The notes: a model not told the origin generated them from the sequence alone. A stretch of DNA of 64,000 nt from Mycolicibacterium insubricum (GCF_010731615.1 NZ_AP022618.1:1178001-1242000), one strand, 5' to 3'; positions 34,756 through 46,020 are shown, counted from the stretch's first letter. Translations and numbers: made by a program.

Positions 34756-34968
34756 TCAGATCACACTGCTGGCGATGGCCGCGACCAGACCGGCGACGGT
34801 CAGCACCCCGACCGCGGTCGCCGCGGTGATCGCGCGAGCCTTCTGGTTGCGGCGGACGTAGTAGATCGCCAGCGCGATGCCGACGAAGATCAGCGACGCG
34901 TAGAGCACCAGCCCGAGCGTCAGAAGTGCCGCCGTGTTCGGGTCGCCGGTCGGTGTCGTGTCGTCCAC
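34756..34968 (-). CDS. Small two-helix membrane protein
   Basis: 70 residues from ATG 34968. A short polar head (MDDTTPTGDPNT) precedes two hydrophobic helices, about 14-38 and 48-68, joined by a basic loop YYVRRNQKARA. The positive-inside rule puts both termini outside. Nothing else recognisable. It lies just downstream of the DapA-family gene, with 22 bp between. Confidence 0.65.
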   Translation of the reverse strand: MDDTTPTGDPNTAALLTLGLVLYASLIFVGIALAIYYVRRNQKARAITAATAVGVLTVAGLVAAIASSVI

Positions 34969-34990
34969 CCGTCAAGTATGGACACCCGGG

Positions 34991-35869
34991 TCAGAGGCCG
35001 AGCAACCCCCGCAGCTCGGCGCGCCGGGTCTCGTCCAGCGGCAGCAGCGGTCGGCGCGGATCTCCCACCCCGCGGCCCAGCAACTCCAGACCCGCCTTCA
35101 CGGTGGTGGGCAGGCCGCCCGCGACGATGAAGCGCAGCAGCGGTGCCAGGTCGTCGTAGATCAGCTGCGCGCCGACGGTGTCGCCGGATCCCACCGCGGC
35201 ATAGAGGTCCAGGCACGGCTGCGGGCGCAGGCACGGCGCCGCGGTGCACCAGCCCTTCGCGCCGGCCGTCAGTGCGTCGAGCACCAGCGGGTTGGAACCG
35301 TTGTAGAACGGCAACCGGTCGCCGGAAAGCTCCTTGATTGCCAGCATCCGGTTCAGCTCCCCGGTGGACTCCTTGACCATGGTGAGGTTTTCGATGCTCT
35401 CGAACATCGAGACCAGCAGCTCCGGGCTCATGTCGACGCCGCTGGTGGCGGGGTTGTTGTAGGCCATGATCGGGATGCCGATGGCCGCACCGATCGCCGC
35501 GTAGTGGGTGGCGATCTCCCGATCGTCGAGCTTCCAGTAGGACACCGGCAGCACCATCACGGCGTCGGCCCCGGCCCGCTCGGCCTTGCGGGCCCGCCGG
35601 ATGGTGTTGGCGGTGGTCAGGTCACCGGCGCCGACGACGACGGGCACCCGCCGGCCCACCGCGTCGACGGTGACGTCGACGACGGTGTCGAACTCGTCCT
35701 CACTCAGATAGGCCGCCTCGCCGGTACTGCCCAGCGGCGCGACGGCGTGCACCCCGGAGTCCACCAGGGTGTCGACCAGCCCGGCCAGTCCGGCGGTGTC
35801 GATCGCGGTGCCGTCGGCGGTGAACGGGGTGACCGGATAGGCGATGATGCCCTGGATTTCGGTGCTCAC
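34991..35869 (-). CDS. DapA/NAL-family lyase (dihydrodipicolinate synthase-like)
   Basis: 292 residues from GTG 35869, preceded by GAAAGGA; TTG 35884 is less likely. TIM-barrel class I aldolase family: GIIAYPVTPFTADG, LGSTGEAAYLSEDEF, the Tyr in VMAYNNPATSGVDM and Schiff-base Lys in LTMVKESTGELNRML. This family includes DapA, N-acetylneuraminate lyase and sugar-acid dehydratases. A housekeeping dapA is expected elsewhere, and the class II aldolase beside it suggests a catabolic sugar-acid or keto-acid pathway. It follows the aldolase gene by 25 bp. Confidence 0.82.
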   Translation of the reverse strand: MSTEIQGIIAYPVTPFTADGTAIDTAGLAGLVDTLVDSGVHAVAPLGSTGEAAYLSEDEFDTVVDVTVDAVGRRVPVVVGAGDLTTANTIRRARKAERAGADAVMVLPVSYWKLDDREIATHYAAIGAAIGIPIMAYNNPATSGVDMSPELLVSMFESIENLTMVKESTGELNRMLAIKELSGDRLPFYNGSNPLVLDALTAGAKGWCTAAPCLRPQPCLDLYAAVGSGDTVGAQLIYDDLAPLLRFIVAGGLPTTVKAGLELLGRGVGDPRRPLLPLDETRRAELRGLLGL

Positions 35870-35894
35870 GGAGTGTCCTTTCAAAGGGTGTCGG

Positions 35895-36677
35895 TCAGTG
35901 CGACAGCGCGTCGGGGTGCCGGGCCAGCGCGCGCCGGGCGTAGTAGGCGAAATTGGCCTGGCTGCGCTTGGGGGTCAGCGTCCAGTCGTGGGCCTCGCGG
36001 GCCAGTTGCGGCGGCAGTTCGGCGATGGTGCCCGCGGCCATGGCGGCCAGCTGTAGTTTGGCCGCCCGTTCGATCAGCATGCCCAGCGAGCAGGCCTCCT
36101 CCACGCTGGCGCCGGCGATGACGTGCCCGTGGTGGGCCAGCAGCACGGCCTTCTTGTCGCCGAGCGCCGCGGTGATGATCTCGCCCTCTTCGTTGCCCAC
36201 TGGTACGCCGGGCCAGTCCTTGAGGAACGCGCAGTCGTCGTAGAGCGGGGTGGCGTCCATATGGGAGACGATCAGCGGCACCTCCAGCATGGACAGTGCG
36301 GCGACGTGGAACGGGTGGGTGTGCACGATGCAGTTCACGTCGGGGCGGCCGCGATAGATCCAGGAGTGGAACCGGTTGGCCGGGTTGGCCATGCCGGTGC
36401 CGGCCAGGACGTTGAGGTCCTCGTCGACGAGCAGCAGGTTGTCCTCGGTGATCTCGTCGAAGCCGAGGCCGAGCTGCTGGGTGTAGTAGGTGCCGGGCCG
36501 TTCGGCGCGCGCGGTGATCTGTCCGGCCAGCCCGGAGTCGTGGCCGGCGTCGAACAGTGCTCGGCAGGTCAGCGCGATCTTCGCCCGGGTGCTCAGCCCG
36601 GAGTCCGCGACGTGCCGGTTCAGCCCGTCGAGGGCGCGTCGCATGAGGTCGGGTTTGCTGTCGTCGAGCGTGCTCAT
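35895..36677 (-). CDS. Class II aldolase/adducin-family protein
   Basis: 260 residues from ATG 36677. Metal-binding pattern: [26 protein letters not shown] with the paired His ligands, [18 protein letters not shown] with the third His, and [16 protein letters not shown]. Members include fuculose-phosphate aldolase and decarboxylases for keto-acid sugars. It heads a two-gene operon with the DapA-like gene. Its promoter contains a 13-bp palindrome between -35 and -10, and a divergent XRE-cupin regulator gene lies 116 bp away. Confidence 0.82.
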   Translation of the reverse strand: MSTLDDSKPDLMRRALDGLNRHVADSGLSTRAKIALTCRALFDAGHDSGLAGQITARAERPGTYYTQQLGLGFDEITEDNLLLVDEDLNVLAGTGMANPANRFHSWIYRGRPDVNCIVHTHPFHVAALSMLEVPLIVSHMDATPLYDDCAFLKDWPGVPVGNEEGEIITAALGDKKAVLLAHHGHVIAGASVEEACSLGMLIERAAKLQLAAMAAGTIAELPPQLAREAHDWTLTPKRSQANFAYYARRALARHPDALSH

Positions 36678-36709
36678 CGGCGTCTCCGTCGGTTTCGTCG
36701 GTGGCACCG

Positions 36710-36739
36710 ACCATAGGACACAATGTGTCATTACGTCAA
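36710..36739 (-). promoter_or_regulatory. Aldolase-operon promoter with operator in the spacer
   Basis: On the minus strand TTGACG (36739-36734) and TATGGT (36715-36710) are separated by 18 bp, a good sigma-A-type promoter. The perfect palindrome GACACAATGTGTC (36717-36729) sits inside that spacer, where a bound repressor would block polymerase. The obvious candidate is the XRE-cupin protein encoded divergently. Confidence 0.6.
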
Positions 36740-36793
36740 TATTGTTTCCTCTGGGCGGTATTCTTGCGGCGATCACCGGAACGGAGGAGCCGC

Positions 36794-37336
36794 ATGACCG
36801 CGCTGATGCGCACGGTGCGACGGCAACGCGCCCAGACGCTCGACGAACTAGCCGCCGTCACCGGGCTGACCAAGAGCTACCTGTCCAAGGTCGAGCGGGG
36901 CAGGAGCACTCCCTCGGTCTCGGCGGCGATCAAGATCGCCCGGGCGCTCGACGTCGACGTCGCCCGGCTGTTCTCCGACGACCCCACCGCCGCGTCGCTG
37001 ACCGTCGAACGCGCTGCCGACCACGCGGGTGGCCGCAGCCACGCCATCGCGGCAACCATGCTCGGCAAGGCGATGGCGCCGTTCGTCGTCCGGCCCGGGA
37101 CCCGGTTCACCACCCATCCGCACGCCGCGGCGTCCGGCCACGCCACCCACCCCGGTCAGGAGTTCCTGTTCGTCCACCGCGGCCGCGTCGAACTCGACCA
37201 CGACGGCCGGATCACCGCCCTGGACGCCGGGGACTGCGCATACTTCGACGCGTCGGTGCCGCACGGCCTGCGTCGGGTCGGCGACGAGTCCGCGGAGGTC
37301 GTCGTCGTCACCTACGACGAGCCACGCAGAACGTGA
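36794..37336 (+). CDS. XRE-cupin transcriptional regulator
   Basis: 180 residues from ATG 36794 with GGAGGA upstream. Residues 8-62 form an XRE helix-turn-helix: [23 protein letters not shown], recognition [16 protein letters not shown] (shown split). Residues about 105-178 form a cupin: [21 protein letters not shown] and [18 protein letters not shown], with the His/Glu ligands of a small-molecule pocket. Such proteins usually repress a neighbouring catabolic operon until its substrate appears. Divergent from the aldolase/DapA operon, with a palindrome between. Confidence 0.85.
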   Translation: MTALMRTVRRQRAQTLDELAAVTGLTKSYLSKVERGRSTPSVSAAIKIARALDVDVARLFSDDPTAASLTVERAADHAGGRSHAIAATMLGKAMAPFVVRPGTRFTTHPHAAASGHATHPGQEFLFVHRGRVELDHDGRITALDAGDCAYFDASVPHGLRRVGDESAEVVVVTYDEPRRT

Positions 37337-37380
37337 GGGGTGACGGGGTGCACATCGGTGCTCCTGGAACACTGGTGCCC

Positions 37381-38689
<1,309 letters not shown>

Positions 38690-38697
<8 letters not shown>

Positions 38698-39298
38698 GAA
38701 AACGATCGTGCACGTCATGCGCCACGGCGAGGTGCACAACCCCGAGCAGATCCTCTACGGCCGGCTGCCCGGCTACCGGCTCTCGGACCGGGGCCGCGGC
38801 CAGGCCGAGGCGGTCGCGCAGTGGTTGGCCGACAACGACGTCACCTACGTGGTGGCCTCCCCGCTGCAGCGCGCCCAGGAGACCGCCGCACCGATCGCCG
38901 CGGCGCACTCGCTGGAGGTCAGCAGCGACCCCGAGCTGATCGAGTCGCTCAACGTGTTCGAGGGCCAGCGGGTCTCACCCGGCGACGGTGCGCTGCGCGA
39001 CCCGCGCAACTGGCGCCACCTGCGCGACCCGATCACCCCGTCCTGGGGTGAGCCGTACCGCGACATCGCCGCCCGGATGACCGCCGCGATCGAGCGGGCC
39101 CGGATCGCCGCGGCCGGCCACGAGGCGGTGTGCGTCAGCCATCAGCTGCCGGTGGAGACGGTGCGACGGGCCCTGACCGGCAGCCGGCTGGCGCATTTCC
39201 CCACCCGGCGCATGTGCAATCTGGCCTCGTTGACGTCGTTCTATTACGACGACGACCGGCTCGTCGGGTGGGGTTACGCGGAGCCCGCCGGACGGTGA
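38690..39298 (+). CDS. Histidine phosphatase-family protein (Rv0525-type)
   Basis: 202 residues from ATG 38690. Phosphohistidine motif [12 protein letters not shown] lies near residue 8, [14 protein letters not shown] near 63, and the second His in [15 protein letters not shown] near 152. This is the RHG fold of phosphoglycerate mutase-like phosphatases. Substrate not known. Overlaps hemL upstream and the thioredoxin-like gene downstream (GTGA), so it is part of the same translational chain. Confidence 0.88.
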
Positions 39299-39894
39299 GG
39301 GCCTGGCTTGCCCTGGTGCTGGGCGCGGTGCTGCTGACGCTGACCGGATGCGCGACGGGAGACGACGCCGTCGCCCAGGGCGGCACGTTCGAATTCGTCT
39401 CACCGGGCGGCAAGACCGACATCCTCTACGACCCGCCGTCGGCCCGCGGGACCCCCGGCCGGATCGCCGGACCCGACCTGATGAACCCGGACCGCACCCT
39501 GTCGGTCGACGACTTCGCCGGGCAGGTCGTCGTGCTCAACGTGTGGGGTCAGTGGTGCGGGCCGTGCCGCACCGAGATGGGGGAGCTGCAGCGGGTCTAT
39601 GACGCGACCAAGGCTTCCGGGGTGGCGTTCCTGGGCATCAACGTCCGCGACTACGACCGGGACGCCGCCGTCGATTTCGTCACCGATCGCCACATCACCT
39701 TCCCGTCGATCTACGACCCGTCGCTGCGCACCCTGATCGCCTTCGGCGGCAAGTACCCGACCAGCACCACCCCGGCGACCATCGTGCTGGACCGTGAACA
39801 CCGGGTGGCCGCGGTCTTCCTGCGCGCGTTGCTGGCGTCGGACCTGCAACCGGTCGTCGAGCGCCTCGCCGCCGAGAAGGACGGCGCGTCGTGA
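39295..39894 (+). CDS. TlpA/ResA-like thiol-disulfide lipoprotein
   Basis: 199 residues from GTG 39295. Signal peptide with lipobox LTLTGC (lipid Cys19) and a thioredoxin-like domain with [14 protein letters not shown], active Cys88 and Cys91. INVRDYD and the cis-Pro in TTPATIVLD complete the fold. It should sit outside the membrane and reduce apocytochrome c cysteines with electrons delivered by CcdA, whose gene overlaps it downstream. Confidence 0.92.
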   Translation: MRAWLALVLGAVLLTLTGCATGDDAVAQGGTFEFVSPGGKTDILYDPPSARGTPGRIAGPDLMNPDRTLSVDDFAGQVVVLNVWGQWCGPCRTEMGELQRVYDATKASGVAFLGINVRDYDRDAAVDFVTDRHITFPSIYDPSLRTLIAFGGKYPTSTTPATIVLDREHRVAAVFLRALLASDLQPVVERLAAEKDGAS

Positions 39895-40658
39895 CCGGGG
39901 CCACCGAGCTCGCCGTCAGCGGCCCGTTGCTGCTGGCCCTGGGCGTATGCGTGCTGGCCGGGCTGGTGTCGTTCGCCTCGCCGTGCGTGGTGCCGCTGGT
40001 GCCGGGCTACCTGTCGTATCTGGCCGCCGTCGTCGGCGTCGAGGAGGGCACCGACGGTCCGGGACGGCGCGCCCGGCTGCGGGTGGCCGGGTCCGCGCTG
40101 CTGTTCGTCGCCGGTTTCACCGCCGTGTTCATCGCCGGCACCGTCGCGGTACTGGGCTTGACGACGACGGTGATCAGCAACCAGCTGCTGCTGCAGCGGG
40201 TCGGCGGCGTGCTGACCATCGCCATGGGCCTGGTGTTCGTCGGATTCGTCCCGGCCCTGCAGCGCCAGGCCCGGTTCACCCCGCTGCAACTGTCCACTCT
40301 GGCCGGGGCGCCGCTGCTGGGCGCGGTGTTCGCGCTCGGCTGGACCCCGTGCCTGGGCCCGACGCTGACCGGGGTGATCACCGCGGCGTCGGCGACTGAG
40401 GGCGCCAGCATCGGCCGGGGCGTGGCGCTGGTCATCGCCTACTGCCTGGGCCTGGGCCTGCCGTTCCTGGTGTTGGCGGTGGGCTCCACCTGGGCGGTGT
40501 CCGGGCTGGGCTGGCTGCGCCGCAACACCCGGGTGATCCAGGTCGTCGGCGGCCTGGCGCTCATCGCGGTGGGCATCGCCCTGGTGACCGGTGCGTGGAA
40601 CGATTTCATCGGCTGGGTGCGCGACGCCTTCATCAGCGACGTGAGGCTGCCCCTGTGA
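39891..40658 (+). CDS. ccdA: CcdA/DsbD-type thiol transporter
   Basis: 255 residues, six predicted membrane helices. The two redox cysteines are in [20 protein letters not shown] (helix 1) and [15 protein letters not shown] (helix 4). It carries reducing power from cytoplasmic thioredoxin to the outside for cytochrome c maturation (System II). GTG 39891 overlaps the TlpA-like stop, and the next gene overlaps its own stop. Confidence 0.93.
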   Translation: MTGATELAVSGPLLLALGVCVLAGLVSFASPCVVPLVPGYLSYLAAVVGVEEGTDGPGRRARLRVAGSALLFVAGFTAVFIAGTVAVLGLTTTVISNQLLLQRVGGVLTIAMGLVFVGFVPALQRQARFTPLQLSTLAGAPLLGAVFALGWTPCLGPTLTGVITAASATEGASIGRGVALVIAYCLGLGLPFLVLAVGSTWAVSGLGWLRRNTRVIQVVGGLALIAVGIALVTGAWNDFIGWVRDAFISDVRLPL

Positions 40659-42364
40659 GCGAGAGCAACCGTGAGGATCGCAGCGAGGACCGCAGCGCAG
40701 CGAGGACCGCAGCGAGGACCGGAGCGGGTGCGAAGCGAACCAACAATCCTGTGACCAACAATCCTGTGACCAACAATCCTGTGATTGCCTTCCTCCGCAA
40801 CACCTGGCGTGGCCTGACCTCGATGGGCACCGCGCTGGTGCTGCTGTTCCTGCTGGCACTCGGCGCGGTGCCGGGCGCGCTGCTGCCGCAGCGCTCGCTC
40901 AACGCCGGCAAGGTCGACGATTACCTGGTCGAACACCGCCTCTACGGGCCGTGGCTGGACCGGCTGCAGATGTTCGACGTGTTCTCCAGCTTCTGGTTCA
41001 CCGCCATCTACGTGCTGCTGTTCGTCTCGCTGGTCGGCTGTCTGACCCCGCGGATGATCGAGCACCTCAAGTCCCTGCGCGCGGTGCCGGTGCCCGCCCC
41101 GCGCAACCTGTCCCGGCTGCCCAAGCACGCCGAGGGGGAGCTGCCCGGGGAGCCACCGGCCGTCGCCGAAGCCCTCGCCGGACGGTTGCGGGGCTGGCGC
41201 ACCGTGGTGCGCCCGAGCGCCGACGGCGGCGCCGAGGTGTCCGCGGAGAAGGGATACCTGCGCGAGTTCGGCAACATCGTCTTCCACCTGTCGCTGCTGG
41301 GCCTGCTGGTGGCGGTGGCCGCCGGCAAGCTGTTCGGCTACGAGGGCAACGTCATCGTCATCGCCGACGGCGGTCCGGGCTTCTGCTCGGCCTCGCCCTC
41401 GGCGTTCGACTCGTTCCGCGCCGGCAACACCGTCGACGGCACCTCGCTGAACCCGATCTGCATCAAGGTGAAGGATTTCGACGCCCACTATCTGCCCAGC
41501 GGGCAGGCGCTGTCGTTCGCCTCCGACATCTCCTATCAGGCCGGCGACGACCTGGCGGCCGACCACTGGCGGGACTACCGCCTGGAGGTCAACCACCCGC
41601 TGCGCATCGGTGGCGACCGCATCTACCTGCAGGGACACGGCTTCGCGCCGACGTTCACGGTGACCTATCCGAACGGGCAGACGCGCACCCAGACCGTCCA
41701 GTTCAAGCCGATGTCGCCGCAGACCCTGCTCTCGGAGGGCGCGATGCGGTTCGACCCGCCGGCCGGCATGTACGCCACCTCGCCCGAGCGCCGCAAACAC
41801 CAGATCGGCATCGAGGGTCTGTTCGCCCCGACCGCCCAGTTCACCGAGATGGTCGGCAAGGACGGCAAGAAGGGCGAGGTGCTCTCGTCGAGCTTCCCGG
41901 AGATGCGTGACCCGGCCGTCGCGGTGGACATCTACCTCGGTGATACCGGACTGGACTCCGGCCGGCCGCAGTCGTTATTCGCCCTGGACCACAAGATGTT
42001 CGAGACCGGCCAGAAGACTCGGAGGAACCTGCGCGTCGGCGAGTCGGTCGATTTGCCCGACGGGGCCGTCGTCACCTTCGTCGGCGCCAAGCCCTTCGTG
42101 AACCTCCAGGTCAGCCACGATCCGGCGCAGGTGTGGGTGCTGGTGTTCGCGCTGACCATGATGGCCGGTCTGCTGGTTTCGCTGGTCGTGCGCCGTCGCC
42201 GGGTGTGGGCGCGGATTGAGCCCGACCCAGTGCACCCGGGTACGGTAAGGGTCGACCTGGGCGGGTTGGCGCGTACCGACAACTCCGGTTGGGGCGACGA
42301 GTTCGAGCGGTTGACCGCCCAGCTCCTCGGACCCGGAGTCGCTTCTGCTGGGAGATTCGGATGA
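40655..42364 (+). CDS. resB: ResB/Ccs1 cytochrome c biogenesis protein
   Basis: 569 residues from GTG 40655. Membrane helices flank a large extracytoplasmic domain: [27 protein letters not shown] near residue 53, [13 protein letters not shown] and [15 protein letters not shown], and a final helix [20 protein letters not shown]. Together with CcsA it forms the System II haem exporter and cytochrome c synthase. The first 45 residues are unusual: they come from short DNA repeats ([15 protein letters not shown] and TNNPV three times) and look like a recent addition. Confidence 0.92.
   Translation: MSESNREDRSEDRSAARTAARTGAGAKRTNNPVTNNPVTNNPVIAFLRNTWRGLTSMGTALVLLFLLALGAVPGALLPQRSLNAGKVDDYLVEHRLYGPWLDRLQMFDVFSSFWFTAIYVLLFVSLVGCLTPRMIEHLKSLRAVPVPAPRNLSRLPKHAEGELPGEPPAVAEALAGRLRGWRTVVRPSADGGAEVSAEKGYLREFGNIVFHLSLLGLLVAVAAGKLFGYEGNVIVIADGGPGFCSASPSAFDSFRAGNTVDGTSLNPICIKVKDFDAHYLPSGQALSFASDISYQAGDDLAADHWRDYRLEVNHPLRIGGDRIYLQGHGFAPTFTVTYPNGQTRTQTVQFKPMSPQTLLSEGAMRFDPPAGMYATSPERRKHQIGIEGLFAPTAQFTEMVGKDGKKGEVLSSSFPEMRDPAVAVDIYLGDTGLDSGRPQSLFALDHKMFETGQKTRRNLRVGESVDLPDGAVVTFVGAKPFVNLQVSHDPAQVWVLVFALTMMAGLLVSLVVRRRRVWARIEPDPVHPGTVRVDLGGLARTDNSGWGDEFERLTAQLLGPGVASAGRFG
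40668..40783 (+). repeat. Short tandem repeats in the 5' end of resB
   Basis: GAGGACCGCAGC-like units recur from about 40675 to 40720. They are followed by three exact 15-bp units ACCAACAATCCTGTG (40739-40753, 40754-40768, 40769-40783) that encode TNNPV each time. The 15-bp unit has much lower GC than the surroundings. Confidence 0.85.
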
Positions 42365-43341
42365 ACACAGAGCACGTCAACATCGGGCTGGCCCGCTATT
42401 CGGACGCAGCATTCACCTCGACGATCGTGGTCTTGGTGTTGGCGCTGCTGCTGCTGGCCACCGAACTGGCCTACAGCCGCAGCCGCCGGGTGACCGAACG
42501 GCAGCTGGTCGGCGCGGGTGCTCCGGTCGACGCGGCCGCCGACCGGCCCGGCGTCATCGCCGAGGCACCCCGGCGGTCGGGCGAGGAGCGGGTGGGCCGG
42601 GCCGGCCTGGCGCTGGTCTACCTGGGCATCGCGCTGCTGGCGGCCTGTATCGTGCTGCGCGGCCTGTCCACCTCGCGGGTGCCGTGGGGCAACATGTACG
42701 AGTTCATCAACCTGACCTGTCTGTCCGGCCTGGTGGCCGCCGCGGTCGTGCTGCGCCGGCCGGCCTACCGGTCGCTGTGGGTGTTCGTGTTGCTGCCGGT
42801 GCTGATCCTGCTGGCGGTGTCGGGCAAGTGGCTCTACGCCAACGCCGCCCCGGTGATGCCGGCGCTGCAGTCCTACTGGCTGCCGATCCACGTGTCGGTG
42901 GTCAGCCTGGGCTCCGGGGTGTTCCTGGTCGCCGGTGTGGCCAGCATGCTGTTCCTGCTCAAGACGTCCAAGTGGGGACAACCGGGAGCGACGGGCCCGA
43001 TCGCGAACCTGGTCGCCAAGCTGCCCGACGCGGCGACGCTGGACCGGATCGCCTACCGCACCACCATCTTCGGCTTCCCTGTCTTCGGCTTCGGCGTCAT
43101 CTTCGGCGCGATCTGGGCCGAGGAGGCCTGGGGCCGGTTCTGGGGCTGGGACCCCAAGGAAACCGTCAGTTTCATCGCCTGGGTGGTCTACGCCGCCTAC
43201 CTGCACGGACGTTCGACGGCCGGCTGGCGTGACCGTCGCGCCGCCTGGATCAACGTTGTTGGCTTCGTGGCGATGGTGTTCAACCTGTTCTTCATCAACC
43301 TGGTCACCGCCGGCCTGCACTCGTACGCCGGCGTCGGCTGA
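42361..43341 (+). CDS. ccsA: CcsA cytochrome c biogenesis protein
   Basis: 326 residues from ATG 42361 (ATGA overlap with resB). Multi-helix membrane protein with the tryptophan-rich haem-handling motif AWGRFWGWDPKETVSFIAWVVYAAYLH (centre WGWDPKE), and histidines in ADPVMPALQSYWLPIHVSVV-like and LHSYAGVG segments that would ligate haem. Partner of ResB in System II. Confidence 0.93.
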   Translation: MNTEHVNIGLARYSDAAFTSTIVVLVLALLLLATELAYSRSRRVTERQLVGAGAPVDAAADRPGVIAEAPRRSGEERVGRAGLALVYLGIALLAACIVLRGLSTSRVPWGNMYEFINLTCLSGLVAAAVVLRRPAYRSLWVFVLLPVLILLAVSGKWLYANAAPVMPALQSYWLPIHVSVVSLGSGVFLVAGVASMLFLLKTSKWGQPGATGPIANLVAKLPDAATLDRIAYRTTIFGFPVFGFGVIFGAIWAEEAWGRFWGWDPKETVSFIAWVVYAAYLHGRSTAGWRDRRAAWINVVGFVAMVFNLFFINLVTAGLHSYAGVG

Positions 43342-43355
43342 AACAAGGAGCTTTT

Positions 43356-44621
43356 GTGTCCGAGCAGTCTTCCCACGGCCTCGATGATCAGCCCGGCCGC
43401 GATGTCGAGGACGCGCCGACCAGCCTGATCGAACCGGTGCCCGCCGATCTGCCCCGGTTGGGCACGCACGGCGATTTCCGCGCCGAGCGGCGCTTCGTGT
43501 CCCCGGCGCCGATGAACCCGGTCCCGATGACCCCGCCGACCGGGATGCCGGCCGTCGACCCGTTCGGTGGCGCGCCCAGCTTCCCGGGCGGGCTGTTCGG
43601 CGGCGATCCGGGCACCGCGCCGGTGCCCCGCCCGGCCGCTGCCCCCGCCGGCGCACCCGTGCCGGTGCCGCCGCGGCCCGACGTGCCCGCCACGCCGTAC
43701 CCGGATCTGTCCAGCAGTTCGCTGCTGCGCCAGCCGGCCGCCGCGCCGTCGGAGGGCTGGCGGCGCTGGCTGTACCTGGCCTCGGGCAAGCTGATCAACG
43801 TCGGTGAGGGTCCGCGGGCCCAGCGCCGCGCAGCGCTGACCGCCCAGGCCGACCAGCCGCTGTCGGGCTGCTACCGGATCGCGCTGCTGAGCCTCAAGGG
43901 CGGCGTCGGCAAGACCACCATCACCGCGACGCTGGGCGCCACCTTCGCCGCGGTGCGCGGTGACCGGGTGGTCGCCGTCGACGCCAACCCCGACCGCGGG
44001 ACGCTGAGCCAGAAGGTGCCGCTGGAGACGCCGCGCACGGTGCGCGACCTGATCCGCGACGCGGATGACATCGACAGCTACAGCGACGTGCGGCGCTACA
44101 CCTCGCAGGGGCCGAGCCGGCTGGAGGTGCTGGCCTCGGATGCCGACCCGGCCGCCTCCGAGGCGTTCAGCGCCGAGGACTACCTGCAGGTGCTCGACGT
44201 ACTCGAGCGCTACTACAGCCTGGTGCTGACCGACTGCGGGACCGGGCTGATGCACTCGGCGATGTCGGCGGTGCTGGCCAAGGCCGACACGGTGATCCTG
44301 ATCAGCTCCGGATCGGTCGACGGTGCGCGCAGCGCCTCGGCGACCCTGGACTGGCTCGACGCGCACGGGCACCAGGACCTGGTGCGCAACTCGGTGGCCG
44401 TCATCAACGCGGTGCGGCCGCGCAGCGGCAAGGTCGACCTGCAGAAGGTCGTCGACCACTTCTCCCGGCGCTGCCGGGCGGTCCGGTTGGTGCCGTTCGA
44501 CCCGCACCTGGAGGAGGGCGCCGAGGTGGACCTGGCGCGGTTGCGGCCGCAGACCCGGGAGGCGCTGCTGGAACTGGCCGCCGTCGTCGCCGACGGTTTC
44601 GCAGCACCGTCGCGGAGCTGA
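43356..44621 (+). CDS. ParA/MinD-like ATPase with Pro-rich N-terminus (Rv0530-type)
   Basis: 421 residues from GTG 43356, with AAGGAG upstream. The first 150 residues are Pro/Ala-rich and disordered (TPPTGMPAVDPFGG; PVPRPAAAPAGAPVPVPPRP split here by region). The deviant Walker A SLKGGVGKTTITATLG starts at Lys181, then VVAVDANPDRGTLS and a switch II-like VLTDCGTGLM. This layout resembles the MinD-like proteins linked to ESX secretion, but no ESX genes are near. It follows ccsA by 14 bp. Function unknown; likely membrane-surface positioning. Confidence 0.85.
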   Translation: MSEQSSHGLDDQPGRDVEDAPTSLIEPVPADLPRLGTHGDFRAERRFVSPAPMNPVPMTPPTGMPAVDPFGGAPSFPGGLFGGDPGTAPVPRPAAAPAGAPVPVPPRPDVPATPYPDLSSSSLLRQPAAAPSEGWRRWLYLASGKLINVGEGPRAQRRAALTAQADQPLSGCYRIALLSLKGGVGKTTITATLGATFAAVRGDRVVAVDANPDRGTLSQKVPLETPRTVRDLIRDADDIDSYSDVRRYTSQGPSRLEVLASDADPAASEAFSAEDYLQVLDVLERYYSLVLTDCGTGLMHSAMSAVLAKADTVILISSGSVDGARSASATLDWLDAHGHQDLVRNSVAVINAVRPRSGKVDLQKVVDHFSRRCRAVRLVPFDPHLEEGAEVDLARLRPQTREALLELAAVVADGFAAPSRS

Positions 44622-44634
44622 CCTACCTCCTACC

Positions 44635-44772
44635 TCAGAGGCTGCGCAGGAAGTCCGGGTCGTCGTCGGGGCCGATGACCCGGCCGGCGGGCTTGTGCGG
44701 ACGCACCGAACGCATCCGCCACACCAGATACGTCAGTGCGGCCAATGCGATGAACAGCAGTACGAATTGCAC
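44635..44772 (-). CDS. 45-residue single-helix membrane protein
   Basis: GTG 44772 is preceded by GGGAGG with 6 nt spacing, which decides the start over the in-frame ATG at 44817. The peptide starts MQFVLLFIALAALTYLVW, a single membrane helix, followed by a basic segment RMRSVRPH and an acidic tail IGPDDDPDFLRSL. Small proteins of this kind are conserved here in mycobacteria (Rv0530A position). It diverges from the DUF4229 gene. Function unknown. Confidence 0.75.
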   Translation of the reverse strand: MQFVLLFIALAALTYLVWRMRSVRPHKPAGRVIGPDDDPDFLRSL

Positions 44773-44808
44773 GAAGAACCTCCCGCATTCGAATATACGC
44801 GCTCTCGG

Positions 44809-44814
44809 TAGGCT
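44809..44814 (+). promoter_or_regulatory. Putative -10 box (TAGGCT) for the DUF4229 gene
   Basis: TAGGCT is followed by 6 nt and GTG 44821; leaderless geometry. Confidence 0.4.
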
Positions 44815-44820
44815 CATCAC

Positions 44821-45129
44821 GTGGCAGAAGAGCGCCCGACGGGCCGACTGATCGTTGACATCCTCGTCTACACGGCGGCCCGGATCGTGCTGGTGGTAGC
44901 GGTGACGGCGGCCATCTACTACGGCGCGCTGCAGCTGGGCTTCCAGGTTCCGCTCGTCGTGGCCCTGCTGTTCGGGTTGATCATCGCGATGCCGCTGGGC
45001 ATCTGGGTGCTGCGCGGGCTGCGGGAGCGGGTGACGGCCGGGATCGCCGTCGCCGACGAACGTCGCCGTCTGGACCGCGAGCGGCTGGCCAGCCGGCTGC
45101 GCGGCGAGGACGACGAGTCGGCGGCTTAG
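44821..45129 (+). CDS. DUF4229 membrane protein (Rv0531-type)
   Basis: 102 residues. Two membrane helices (about 13-38 and 42-64) are followed by a charged C-terminal helix [21 protein letters not shown]. The pattern fits the actinobacterial DUF4229 family next to menA. Function unknown. The stop overlaps that of menA by 3-4 bp in convergent orientation. Confidence 0.8.
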   Translation: MAEERPTGRLIVDILVYTAARIVLVVAVTAAIYYGALQLGFQVPLVVALLFGLIIAMPLGIWVLRGLRERVTAGIAVADERRRLDRERLASRLRGEDDESAA

Positions 45130-46001
45130 CCCCAGGGCGCCCACAGCGCCACGGCGACGATGATCGCCCAGCCCAGCATGGTCGCGCCGGTGCCCGCGAG
45201 CACCGGGATCAACGCGGCGCCGGTCGCCCCCCGATAGACCGGCCGGGCGGCGCGTAGTGCCAGCGGTGCCACGGCGAAGCCGGCCAGTGCCCACGGTGTG
45301 GCGGCGGCCAGCCCGGCGGTCGCCACGGCCGGCACCACCATCAGATTCAGATAGAGCCGACGGGTCCCGGTGTCGCCGAGGCGCACCGCGAGGGTGACCT
45401 TGCCGGCAGCGGTATCGGTCGGGATATCGCGCAGGTTGTTGGCCACCAGCACCGCGGCCGACAGAGAACCGATGGCCACCGCCAGCGCCAGCCCGACGAC
45501 GTCCACCCGCAGCGCCTGGGTGTACTCGGTGCCGCAGACGGCCACCAGCCCGAAGAATACGAATACCGCGACCTCGCCGAATCCGGCGTAGCCGTATGGT
45601 TTTGAGCCGCCGGTGTAGAACCAGGCGGCGGCGATGCAGACGGCGCCGACGGCGATCAGCCACGGATTGCTGACCAACGCCAGCGCGATGCCGCAGATGC
45701 CGGCGACGGCCAGTGCGGTCACCGCCGCGGTCAGCACCGCCCGCGGTGACGCGAGCCCCGACCCGACCAGGCGCAGCGGACCGGTTCGGTCGTCGTCGGT
45801 GCCGCGGATGCCGTCGGAGTAGTCGTTGGCGTAGTTCACCCCGATGATCAACGCCAGCGAAACCGACAGTGCCAGCACCGCTTTCCACCATACGGCCGAA
45901 TCGAGGAACGCTGCGGCCCCGGTGCCGGCCACCACCGGTGCGACGGCATTGGGCAGCGTCCGGGGGCGGGCGCCGGTGATCCATTGCGCGGGGGTGGCCA
46001 T
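45126..46001 (-). CDS. menA: 1,4-dihydroxy-2-naphthoate polyprenyltransferase MenA
   Basis: 291 residues, eight to nine membrane helices. The first Asp-rich motif [20 protein letters not shown] (residues 56-75) and the second [18 protein letters not shown] near 192 bind the Mg-pyrophosphate of the prenyl donor, as in the UbiA superfamily. It attaches the isoprenoid tail to DHNA at the membrane to make demethylmenaquinone. The other men genes lie 4-19 kb away in the same window. Confidence 0.95.
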   Translation of the reverse strand: MATPAQWITGARPRTLPNAVAPVVAGTGAAAFLDSAVWWKAVLALSVSLALIIGVNYANDYSDGIRGTDDDRTGPLRLVGSGLASPRAVLTAAVTALAVAGICGIALALVSNPWLIAVGAVCIAAAWFYTGGSKPYGYAGFGEVAVFVFFGLVAVCGTEYTQALRVDVVGLALAVAIGSLSAAVLVANNLRDIPTDTAAGKVTLAVRLGDTGTRRLYLNLMVVPAVATAGLAAATPWALAGFAVAPLALRAARPVYRGATGAALIPVLAGTGATMLGWAIIVAVALWAPWG

Positions 46002-46020
46002 TGCGCAATCCTGTCACGGG

